Made by a program: the position numbers and the translations under genes | Shown: one piece after another, positions 51,954 to 59,745 of the stretch | Position numbering within the stretch: the stretch's first letter is position 1 | Layout: every line of letters begins with the position of its first letter | NCBI GenBank assembly: GCA_037447215.1 | Contig: JBBIHB010000008.1 | Span: forward strand, 40,411 to 104,410 | Length of the DNA: 64,000 nucleotides | Direction of reading: 5' to 3' | DNA from: UBA1413 sp037447215 | Lineage (GTDB): Bacteria; Bacteroidota; Bacteroidia; Bacteroidales; Prolixibacteraceae | The notes under the pieces: generated by a model | What the model was told of the DNA's origin: nothing | Database searches by the model: none | Seen by the model: only the letters and a program-made list of their open reading frames with translations

Positions 51954-53117
51954 ATGTCACGAATTTTGGTTATCGACGATGAGCGAAGCATCCGCAATAC
52001 GTTAAAAGATATTCTTGAGTACGAAAAATATCAGGTTGATTTGGCCGAAAACGGGCCTGCTGGTCTCGAGAAAGTAAAAACCGGCGAATATGCCGTAGTT
52101 TTATGCGATATTAAAATGCCTGGAATGGATGGCATCGAAGTACTAGAAAAGCTCGGCGAGCAGGGATATGATGCTCCAGTAGTGATGATTTCGGGACATG
52201 GAAATATTGATACAGCCGTTGAGGCCATTAAAAAAGGTGCGTTCGATTTCATTGAAAAACCCCTCGATCTGAACCGGTTGCTTATTACCATCCGAAATGC
52301 AATGGATAAGTCGAATCTGGTTACAGAAACAAAAATTCTCAAGAAAAAAGTCAACAAACGGTACGAAATTGTGGGTAAATCGGAAGCCATCCGCAAGGTG
52401 CTCGAAATGGCCGACAGGGTTGCCCGTACCGATGCGCGTGTGCTTATAACCGGTTCGAACGGAACTGGCAAAGAACTTGTCGCCCGCCGTATCCACGATC
52501 TGAGCAACAGGGCGCAAGGCCCGTTTGTGGAAGTAAACTGTGCCGCAATCCCTTCGGAATTGATCGAAAGTGAATTGTTTGGTCACGAGAAAGGTGCATT
52601 TACATCGGCCATAAAGCAACGCAAAGGAAAATTTGAACAAGCAAATGGGGGTACCCTTTTTCTGGACGAAATCGGCGATATGAGCCTATCAGCCCAGGCA
52701 AAAGTTTTGAGGGCTCTTCAGGAAAGTATAATCAGCAGGGTGGGCAGCGATAATGCCATAAAAGTAGATGTGCGTGTAGTGGCGGCAACCAATAAAAACC
52801 TCTCAGACGAGATTGAAAAAGGAAACTTCCGCGAAGACCTCTATCACCGCCTCAGTGTTATCCTGATCAGAGTTCCTTCACTCAGCGAAAGGCTCGAGGA
52901 TGTTCCTCTTCTGGCAGCTCATTTTATTCAACAGATTTGCAGCGAGTATGGTATTCCTGAAAAAACACTTACAGAGGATGCAGTAAAAGAGTTGCAGAAA
53001 ATTGTGTGGACCGGAAACATCAGGGAGTTCAGAAATGTAATTGAGAGGCTCATCATATTGTGCGATAAAAAAATTAGCGCAGCCGATGTTTTAGCATACG
53101 CAGCACCACTTAAATGA
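51954..53117 (+). CDS. Sigma-54-dependent NtrC-type response regulator lacking the Fis HTH
   Basis: 387 residues from ATG 51954. Receiver domain (1-120) with VVLCDIKMP; AAA+ domain with Walker A GSNGTGKELVARR, the loop reading GAFTSA instead of the usual GAFTGA, Walker B GGTLFLDEIGDMSL and the arginine-finger region. The sequence ends 18 residues after NVIERLIILCDKK, so no Fis-type helix-turn-helix follows. This shape exists in other Bacteroidota regulators. It has its own promoter. A link with the upstream cytochrome cluster is possible; no adjacent histidine kinase is present. Confidence 0.92.
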   Translation: MSRILVIDDERSIRNTLKDILEYEKYQVDLAENGPAGLEKVKTGEYAVVLCDIKMPGMDGIEVLEKLGEQGYDAPVVMISGHGNIDTAVEAIKKGAFDFIEKPLDLNRLLITIRNAMDKSNLVTETKILKKKVNKRYEIVGKSEAIRKVLEMADRVARTDARVLITGSNGTGKELVARRIHDLSNRAQGPFVEVNCAAIPSELIESELFGHEKGAFTSAIKQRKGKFEQANGGTLFLDEIGDMSLSAQAKVLRALQESIISRVGSDNAIKVDVRVVAATNKNLSDEIEKGNFREDLYHRLSVILIRVPSLSERLEDVPLLAAHFIQQICSEYGIPEKTLTEDAVKELQKIVWTGNIREFRNVIERLIILCDKKISAADVLAYAAPLK

Positions 53118-53185
53118 CTTTTCAGGTAAAATAGGAACCACCAAAAAAAAAACCGGTTATAGTCAATCACTCATAGCGGATTTAT

Positions 53186-53193
53186 TACTTTTG
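53186..53193 (+). promoter_or_regulatory. -7 element for the glycosyltransferase gene
   Basis: TACTTTTG matches TAnnTTTG and ends 23 bases before the ATG at 53217. The -33 box is unclear. Confidence 0.5.
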
Positions 53194-53216
53194 CGCTGTT
53201 TTTAACAGAATATTTT

Positions 53217-53966
53217 ATGATCAGGGATAAAAAAGTTGTGGTGGTTTTACCGGCTTATAATGCTGAAAAAACACTGAAAATAACTTACGACGAAATTGAT
53301 TTTACCATTGTTGATGAGGTGATCCTGGTTGATGACCTTAGTCGGGACGCCACCATTAAGGTTGCCCGTGAACTGGGTATAAAACACATTGTTGAACATC
53401 AGGTAAACCGTGGCTATGGTGGCAACCAGAAAAGCTGCTATAATAAGGCTCTTGAACTTGGGGCCGATATTGTTATTATGCTTCACCCTGATTATCAATA
53501 CACCCCATTGTTGATCCCTGCCATGTCGCACTTGCTTGCCAGTGGACTCTATCATGTTGTTCTTGGTTCGCGCATCCTTGGAAAAGGAGCACTGAAAGGC
53601 GGAATGCCGGTTTATAAATATATAGCCAACCGGTTTCTTACACTTTTTCAGAATATCCTGATGAATGCAAAACTGTCGGAATACCATACCGGGTATCGCG
53701 CTTTTACAAGGCAAGTTCTTGAGTCGGTCAATTTTGAAGCCAATTCCGACAATTTTATTTTCGATAATCAGATGCTTGCCCAGATTTGGTTTCAGGGATA
53801 TGAAATAGCAGAAATTACCTGTCCGACCAAATATTTTGACGAAGCTTCGAGTATTAATATTAAAAATAGTTTGATTTATGGGCTTGGTGTGTTGAAAACA
53901 TCTGTTGTTTACCGCCTGAACAGGTGGAAATTAATGAAGTCCAAAATATTGGTACCCAATAAATAA
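53217..53966 (+). CDS. Glycosyltransferase family 2 protein
   Basis: 249 residues of the GT-A fold. Seen: VVVVLPAYNAEKTLK at the N-terminus, DEVILVDDLSRDAT (DD loop), NRGYGGNQKSCYNKAL and MLHPDYQYTP (metal site), TGYRAFTRQVL. It resembles dolichyl-phosphate mannosyltransferase-like (DPM1) enzymes without the membrane helices. Acceptor unknown. Nothing around it forms a polysaccharide cluster. Confidence 0.88.
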   Translation: MIRDKKVVVVLPAYNAEKTLKITYDEIDFTIVDEVILVDDLSRDATIKVARELGIKHIVEHQVNRGYGGNQKSCYNKALELGADIVIMLHPDYQYTPLLIPAMSHLLASGLYHVVLGSRILGKGALKGGMPVYKYIANRFLTLFQNILMNAKLSEYHTGYRAFTRQVLESVNFEANSDNFIFDNQMLAQIWFQGYEIAEITCPTKYFDEASSINIKNSLIYGLGVLKTSVVYRLNRWKLMKSKILVPNK

Positions 53967-54191
53967 ATTTTGTTTTTGCTTCAAATGTCAATAAGGAAAA
54001 TTGGTAGATTTGTTAATCGGGTAATTAATTTATCGGGGAATGTTTTGCTCCCTGGAAGGTTTTGATGGATCTTTATTACAATTAAAGCCCCTAAATATAT
54101 CAAAATGCCATTCTTTCAACGATTTAAGGGTCATGGAATCATGGGAACACCCTAAATTAAACCCGATTTAATAGGAAGGCACAGAAACGTA

Positions 54192-55232
54192 CTATATATA
54201 TTCATCCCCAAACGAAACCCCCATTTTACGGGCGATTTCAATCATCGGATCATTGGGTTCAACCAACCTGGTTTTACCCCCGACTTCTTCAAGGGGGACT
54301 GCTTCAAGACGTGTATCTCTTATGGCTACCATGGTTCCAAATTTGCCGTTAGCAATACATTCGGCGGCGAAAAAGCCGTACCGGGTTGCCAGTATCCTGT
54401 CGGTAGGTGTTGGGCTTCCTCCACGCTGAAGGTATCCAAGCACCGTCTCGCGTGTTTCAATGCCCGTAAAAGTGGTAATGGCATCGGAGAGGTAGTGTGC
54501 AGCCGAACCCCTGTGCGGGTGTTCAATTCCTTCGGCGACAACAACAATGGAGTAAGCTTTATTGTCCTCGTAGCGGTTTTCGATTTTTTTACATACCGAA
54601 CGGATGTTATGCGGTAATTCGGGCAATAGAATAATATCGCCTCCACCGGCCATTCCTGCATAAAGTGCAAGCCATCCTGCATTGTGGCCCATTACTTCGA
54701 TAATCATTACACGTTGGTGCGAATTGGCTGTGGTGTGCAGGCGGTCGATGGCTTCGGTTGCAATATATACTGCCGAATCGAACCCGAAGGTAACATCGGT
54801 ACCCCAAACGTCATTGTCAATGGTTTTGGGTATCCCAATCACATTCAGTCCTTCCTTCGATAACATATTGGCGGTTTTCATTGTTCCATTACCACCGATA
54901 CAAATCAGTGCGTCGAGCCCGAGGTTCTCATAGTTTTGAATGATATGGACGGGTTTTACATTGGGTTCACCCCCGTTCCCTACCAATTTGTAAGGTTTTT
55001 CCCGCGAAGTACCAAGAATGGTGCCCCCAAGGGTCAAAATTCCCGATAATTGGCTCTCTTTAAGTTCAATATAATCGTTGTTGATAAGCCCTGTATATCC
55101 AGCCCTGAACCCTATCACTTCCATTCCATACTCTACGATAGCCGTTTTTCCAATACCTCTGATGGCAGCATTTAATCCTGGACAATCGCCCCCTGCTGTC
55201 AGAATTCCAATCCTATTCTTTCTTTTCGACAT
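54192..55232 (-). CDS. pfkA: 6-phosphofructokinase, mixed-substrate (group III)-like
   Basis: 346 residues. GILTAGGDCPGLNAAIRG, GGTILGTSR and MGHNAGW are family motifs. At the phosphoryl-donor site the sequence is GGNGT (113-117) and PKTIDND (135-141): Gly in the second position suggests ATP use, Lys in PKT is typical of PPi or mixed types. The usual Asp of GGDGT is Asn115 here. Glycolytic entry step. It is convergent with the glycosyltransferase gene and has no clear promoter match. Confidence 0.93.
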   Translation of the reverse strand: MSKRKNRIGILTAGGDCPGLNAAIRGIGKTAIVEYGMEVIGFRAGYTGLINNDYIELKESQLSGILTLGGTILGTSREKPYKLVGNGGEPNVKPVHIIQNYENLGLDALICIGGNGTMKTANMLSKEGLNVIGIPKTIDNDVWGTDVTFGFDSAVYIATEAIDRLHTTANSHQRVMIIEVMGHNAGWLALYAGMAGGGDIILLPELPHNIRSVCKKIENRYEDNKAYSIVVVAEGIEHPHRGSAAHYLSDAITTFTGIETRETVLGYLQRGGSPTPTDRILATRYGFFAAECIANGKFGTMVAIRDTRLEAVPLEEVGGKTRLVEPNDPMIEIARKMGVSFGDEYI

Positions 55233-55299
55233 AATTTTATGCTTTGGATAGTCGATTATATTATTATTTTAAAAGTCGGCGGCGAAATTATAAAAAACA

Positions 55300-55329
55300 T
55301 TGACTGATTATCCTTTTTTAATATTTTTG
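55300..55329 (+). promoter_or_regulatory. Promoter of the DUF1080 gene
   Basis: TTG (55300-55302), 19 bases, TATTTTTG (55322-55329), the exact Bacteroidota pattern. The ATG at 55376 is 46 bases after the -7 box. Confidence 0.72.
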
Positions 55330-55375
55330 TACTGGCAGAAATCAACGTAATTTTTTAATATTAAAACAAATAGCA

Positions 55376-56158
55376 ATGAAAAAAATTTCAGTTATTCTTA
55401 TGGCAGTTTCATTTGTGGTTTTGTTTGCTTGTCAGGGTGGACAAAAAAAGCCGCAGGGTACTGACACCACCAAATCGGCCGAAGTGGGTCCTAACCAATT
55501 GACAGAAGATGAAAAATCCGAAGGTTGGGCCCTTCTTTTTGATGGTGAAACAACAACCGGATGGCGTGGTGTAAACAAGGATCATTTCCCTGCAGCATGG
55601 ATCATTGAAGATGGCGCCCTAAAATGTCAGGGTTCCGGACGTGGTGAGGCTGGCGCTGCCGATGGTGGCGACATCCTTTACGATAAAGGATTCAGTAATT
55701 TTATCCTTCGCCTCGAATGGAAAATTTCGGAAGGTGGCAACTCGGGTATTTTTTACCTTGGAAAAGAAGTTGAAGGCTGGCCCATTTGGAAGACTGCACC
55801 CGAAATGCAGGTACTTGACAATGAACGCCACCCCGATTCATTCCTCGGTGTTGATGGTAACCGTAAAGCAGGTTCGTTATATGACCTGATTCCGGCAAAA
55901 CCGCAAAATGCAAAACCTGCTGGCGAATGGAACAGTGTTGAAATCCTGGTTTACAGGGGTACTGTTGTTCACAAACAGAATGGCGAAACGGTTCTCGAAT
56001 ACCATTTATGGACCGATGAGTGGAACCAGCTGGTTGCCGGTTCAAAGTTCCCGGGTTTAAACCCCGACTGGGCCAATGTACCTGAGTCGGGATATATTGC
56101 ATTACAGGATCACGGTGATGATGTATGGTTCCGCAGCATCAGGATTAAAGAATTGTAA
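55376..56158 (+). CDS. DUF1080 (3-keto-disaccharide hydrolase-like) lipoprotein
   Basis: 260 residues with a lipobox VLFAC near residue 19. DUF1080 core: GWALLFDGETTTGWRG, WIIEDGALKCQGSGRG, FILRLEWKISEGGNSGIFYL, MQVLDNERHPD and, near the end, GYIALQDHGDDVWFRSIRI. DUF1080 (BT2157-type) proteins are beta-sandwich glycan-binding or 3-keto-glycoside hydrolases of Bacteroidota. It acts outside the cytoplasm. An exported sugar-isomerase-like lipoprotein is 15 kb away. Confidence 0.92.
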   Translation: MKKISVILMAVSFVVLFACQGGQKKPQGTDTTKSAEVGPNQLTEDEKSEGWALLFDGETTTGWRGVNKDHFPAAWIIEDGALKCQGSGRGEAGAADGGDILYDKGFSNFILRLEWKISEGGNSGIFYLGKEVEGWPIWKTAPEMQVLDNERHPDSFLGVDGNRKAGSLYDLIPAKPQNAKPAGEWNSVEILVYRGTVVHKQNGETVLEYHLWTDEWNQLVAGSKFPGLNPDWANVPESGYIALQDHGDDVWFRSIRIKEL

Positions 56159-56179
56159 GATATAAACTCATATCTGTAG

Positions 56180-56208
56180 TAAGCCATTCCATCAGGGATG
56201 GCTTTTTT
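56180..56208 (+). terminator. Intrinsic terminator of the DUF1080 gene
   Basis: AAGCCATTCC pairs with GGGATGGCTT (one wobble) around a 5-base loop, followed by TTTT. It touches the end of the convergent gldB gene. Confidence 0.75.
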
Positions 56209-57217
56209 ATGGCAAATATGCCGATGCAGCGAGTATTTCCATATAGTTTTTATTTTCCATTAATTGCTGCAAGGTAACTTCAGGATGCCTTTTCATATAT
56301 TTCCTGATGATTTGCCTTCCAAGCCAAGCTCCCGTCCGGGCTGGCGATTCCTGAGGAAATCCGTTGGTGTGGGGCCCGTCGTTGATGTAACGGACAATAT
56401 CCATTTGTTTGGTGGAATAAAGCAGTTCATGTTCGATCAGGTAGGTCCACATTTGTGATTCGTTCTTCCTGCACCATTCTGCCTGTTTTGCAGTAAAACC
56501 GGTAATCAGTGTATCGTGCGCACCTGGCATCATAGCTTCGAGAAAATAGAGCAGTTTTCCTTCATGAACAATGTGGTCGAGCAGGGTGGTGGCCTGACTT
56601 CCGATTTCGAATTCGCCCATAGCCCATACATACATGGCATCGGTTGGTATCATTTCGGGGATCATTTTGCGTTGTTTAAACCGGGGAAATCCCAATAAAT
56701 GATAATATACATTGTCTGCTCCAAGATATTTATCGAGACTGATGCCAATCAGGTTTTCATCGGCAAATACCGATTCGTTGAAACCAGAAACACAGGTATA
56801 AATTTCGGGCAATGGTTTATCGGGGTAATAATACTGGTAGTGTTTAAAAGCATGGATTAATCTTTTTTCAACCTCAGAAAAATCTGAAAATTTTTCTTCC
56901 ACCATCCGGTAACCCGATTGGATCATAGTATCATTCAAAAAAGTATGTATCCCATCAATGGTTTCATCTTCAATCAAAGCACCAATCCTGATGATGTGCA
57001 TGGTAAAAATATCTGTAAATTCAGGATAGCGGTCCCTGAGAATTTCTATATTTTCTTTTGAAGGATTATTCCCAAGCAATATGAGTTCTTTTTCGAACCT
57101 GATAATTTCTATCTCACCGGTAATACCGGAAATATTTATTTTGAGGGGATTCCTATTGCAGGAAAAAATGAACAATACTATAATTACCAACCAGGATACC
57201 TTAAAAATCAGCTTCAT
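56207..57217 (-). CDS. gldB: Gliding motility lipoprotein GldB
   Basis: 336 residues, lipobox VLFIFSC near residue 20. The body reads RFEKELILLGNN, FGFPRFKQRKMIPEMIP-like FPRFKQRKM, DHIVHEGKLLYFLEAMMPG (zinc-peptidase-like HEGK) and NDGPHTNGFPQESPARTGAW, matching GldB of Flavobacterium. GldB belongs with gliding and type IX secretion components. It is divergent from nadE, as in other Bacteroidota. GldB lacks an HExxH site but retains HEGK. Confidence 0.9.
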   Translation of the reverse strand: MKLIFKVSWLVIIVLFIFSCNRNPLKINISGITGEIEIIRFEKELILLGNNPSKENIEILRDRYPEFTDIFTMHIIRIGALIEDETIDGIHTFLNDTMIQSGYRMVEEKFSDFSEVEKRLIHAFKHYQYYYPDKPLPEIYTCVSGFNESVFADENLIGISLDKYLGADNVYYHLLGFPRFKQRKMIPEMIPTDAMYVWAMGEFEIGSQATTLLDHIVHEGKLLYFLEAMMPGAHDTLITGFTAKQAEWCRKNESQMWTYLIEHELLYSTKQMDIVRYINDGPHTNGFPQESPARTGAWLGRQIIRKYMKRHPEVTLQQLMENKNYMEILAASAYLP

Positions 57218-57312
57218 GTTAAAATTATTTTTATTCTAATACGACAGGCGTAAAACATTATTGCGAAAGTGAATGAAAAAGTGGAGATTTGCAATCATTA
57301 AATTATCAGACT

Positions 57313-58956
57313 ATGAAAATAGCCTTGGCACAATTGAATTACCGGATTGGTGATTTTGATGACAACGCTGAAAAAATCAGTAGAGCCATACAGAGGGCAA
57401 AAAATGAACAGGCAGATTTGATTGTCTTTTCGGAACTTGCTGTTACAGGTTACTATCCTCACGATCTTCTGGAAAGGAAAGAATTTATTGCACAGGCCGA
57501 AATGACAATGCATAAACTTGCCAAAGAGTGTATCGGAGTTTCAGCCCTTATTGGCGGCCCGGCCATCAATCAGTCCGACAGGGGCAAGAAGCTATATAAC
57601 GCTGCCTGGTATCTGGCTGATGGAAAAGTTCAGCAAACATTTTACAAAACCTTGCTTCCTACCTATGATATATTTGACGAATACCGTCATTTTGAACCAA
57701 ACCGCGAATTCAGGATTCTGGAGATTTCGGGCAAACGGCTTGCTGTAACCATCTGCGAAGATGTGTGGGACGAACAACCAACTTTTACTGAGTTTGGTAA
57801 GGATAAAATATATCAGGTTTCGCCACTTGAAGAATTAAGCCGGTTTTCGCCCGAGATAATAATCAACCTTTCGGCATCACCATTCTCCTACAACCAGGAA
57901 ACGTGGCGCAAGGATATACTGAAAAAGAAAGCAATTCAGTTTGGCGCACCCTTAATCTATGTAAACCAGATAGGGGCGCACACCGAACTGATTTTCGACG
58001 GAGGTTCTGTAGTGGTTTCAAAGCAGGGCGAAATCCTTCACGAATTGCGTTATTTCGAAGAAGATTTCAGGGTGGTTGATACAGAAAATCTGACCCGTGT
58101 AAATGCTCAATCTAATGAAAATGTTATAGTTAAAATACATGATGCCCTGGTTATGGGGATCAGGGATTATTTCAGGAAGTCAGGGTTTTCGAAAGCTACC
58201 CTCGGTCTTTCAGGTGGTATCGATTCAGCAGTGGTTGCTGTACTGGCAGTTGAAGCCCTCGGGGCTCCCAATGTGCGGGTTTTGCTCATGCCTTCAAAAT
58301 TTTCATCGAAGCATAGCATTGACGATGCTGTGGAACTGGCCCGGAATCTGGGCATTCAATACGACATTATTAACATTAACGAAGCTGTTGAGGCTTTTGA
58401 ACATGGCCTTGAACCCTTGTTCTCAGGCTTGAGTCCCGATGTAACCGAAGAGAATATCCAGGCCAGGGCACGGGGTATATACCTGATGGCATTATCGAAT
58501 AAATTTGGGCATATATTGCTCAATACCACCAATAAAAGTGAATGTGCAGTGGGTTATGGAACCCTTTATGGTGATATGAACGGAGGCCTTGCCGTTCTTG
58601 GCGATGTCTATAAAACGGATGTATATCACCTGGCCAGGTTCATAAACCGCATTGGTGAAATCATTCCTGAAAATTCAATACTTAAACCCCCATCGGCCGA
58701 ACTTCGGCCCGGGCAAAAGGATACCGATTACCTGCCCGAATATGAAGTATTGGATAAAATTCTTTACCATTACACTGAACTCAACCAATCACCTGTTGAT
58801 ATTTCGCTTTTAGGATTCGACCCTGCTTTGGTCACGCAAGTGGTCAGGATGGTAAATTCAAATGAATATAAAAGATTTCAGGCCGCACCCATATTGAGGA
58901 TAAGTTCAAAAGCTTTTGGGTTTGGGCGTAGGATGCCCATTGTTGCCAGGTTTTAA
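57313..58956 (+). CDS. nadE: Glutamine-dependent NAD+ synthetase
   Basis: 547 residues from ATG 57313 (MKIALAQLNYRIGDFDDN). N-terminal nitrilase-type glutaminase domain (1-260) with the catalytic Cys in TICEDVWDE; C-terminal synthetase with P-loop GLSGGIDSAVVA and NTTNKSECAVGYGTLYGDM. It makes NAD+ from deamido-NAD+. Located beside gldB, divergent. ATG 57289 would add eight residues without family support. Confidence 0.95.
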   Translation: MKIALAQLNYRIGDFDDNAEKISRAIQRAKNEQADLIVFSELAVTGYYPHDLLERKEFIAQAEMTMHKLAKECIGVSALIGGPAINQSDRGKKLYNAAWYLADGKVQQTFYKTLLPTYDIFDEYRHFEPNREFRILEISGKRLAVTICEDVWDEQPTFTEFGKDKIYQVSPLEELSRFSPEIIINLSASPFSYNQETWRKDILKKKAIQFGAPLIYVNQIGAHTELIFDGGSVVVSKQGEILHELRYFEEDFRVVDTENLTRVNAQSNENVIVKIHDALVMGIRDYFRKSGFSKATLGLSGGIDSAVVAVLAVEALGAPNVRVLLMPSKFSSKHSIDDAVELARNLGIQYDIININEAVEAFEHGLEPLFSGLSPDVTEENIQARARGIYLMALSNKFGHILLNTTNKSECAVGYGTLYGDMNGGLAVLGDVYKTDVYHLARFINRIGEIIPENSILKPPSAELRPGQKDTDYLPEYEVLDKILYHYTELNQSPVDISLLGFDPALVTQVVRMVNSNEYKRFQAAPILRISSKAFGFGRRMPIVARF

Positions 58957-58994
58957 ATTCTCAATTGCGAGTCTGATTTTTAGGCAAAAAAATG

Positions 58995-59002
58995 TAAATT
59001 TG
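58995..59002 (+). promoter_or_regulatory. -7 element for the Crp/Fnr gene
   Basis: TAAATTTG matches TAnnTTTG and ends 27 bases before the ATG at 59030. The TTG at 58965 is 27 bases away, too far for the usual spacing. Confidence 0.45.
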
Positions 59003-59029
59003 ACGCCCGGATAAGTAAAAATTTCCAAT

Positions 59030-59728
59030 ATGTTATATGCCGAAGGGTTTAGAGAAATTCTCGATAATCCGAAATCATTGTTTTATGTTCTCAGTGAAGA
59101 AGATAAAAATGAAATCAGGAAGCATGTTTCGTTTACCAGGTACAAACGAAATGAAATGGTTTTCAGGGAAGGCGATAAGCCATCGGGGTTTATGATGTTG
59201 GTGAAGGGTAAATTGAAAATTTTCAAGGAAGGTGTTGGAGGAAGGGAGCAGATAATAAGGCTGTCAAAAGCTTTGGGCATTATAGGGTACCGTGCCATTT
59301 TTGCCTGTGAAAACCATATTGCTTCGGCAGTTACGCTCGAAGATTCGGTGGTTGCAAACGTTGACCTCGATTTTATTTATAACCGGGCGATGAAAAACAG
59401 CGATTTTTCGCTTGAAATTATCAGGAAACTTGCCAAAGAACTGGGCTTTGCCAATGCCCGGACAGTGGCCTTGTCACAGAAACATATACGTGGCCGCCTG
59501 GCCGAATCGCTGATGTTGCTGGCAAACAAATATGGATTTGAACACGATGGTACCACACTGAAAGTATATATTTCGCGCGAAGATATCGCCAACCTGTCCA
59601 ATATGACCACTTCAAATGCAATCCGGACACTTTCCACTTTTGCAAACGAAAAGCTTATTGCCATCGATGGCAGGAAAATACAAATTATTGACCTTCAGCG
59701 TCTCGACCGGATCAGTAAGCTTGGGTAG
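59030..59728 (+). CDS. Crp/Fnr-family transcriptional regulator
   Basis: 232 residues. A cyclic-nucleotide-binding-type beta-roll (about 25-140: FREGDKPSGFMMLVKGKLKI) and a C-terminal winged helix (about 160-225: GRLAESLMLLANKYGF and YISREDIANLSNMTTSNAIRTLS). No N-terminal iron-sulfur cysteine cluster, so not a classical oxygen-sensing FNR. The effector is unknown. Candidate targets are unknown; palindromes upstream of the octaheme gene resemble Crp/Fnr sites. Confidence 0.92.
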   Translation: MLYAEGFREILDNPKSLFYVLSEEDKNEIRKHVSFTRYKRNEMVFREGDKPSGFMMLVKGKLKIFKEGVGGREQIIRLSKALGIIGYRAIFACENHIASAVTLEDSVVANVDLDFIYNRAMKNSDFSLEIIRKLAKELGFANARTVALSQKHIRGRLAESLMLLANKYGFEHDGTTLKVYISREDIANLSNMTTSNAIRTLSTFANEKLIAIDGRKIQIIDLQRLDRISKLG

Positions 59729-59745
59729 TATATAACAGGTTTCGG

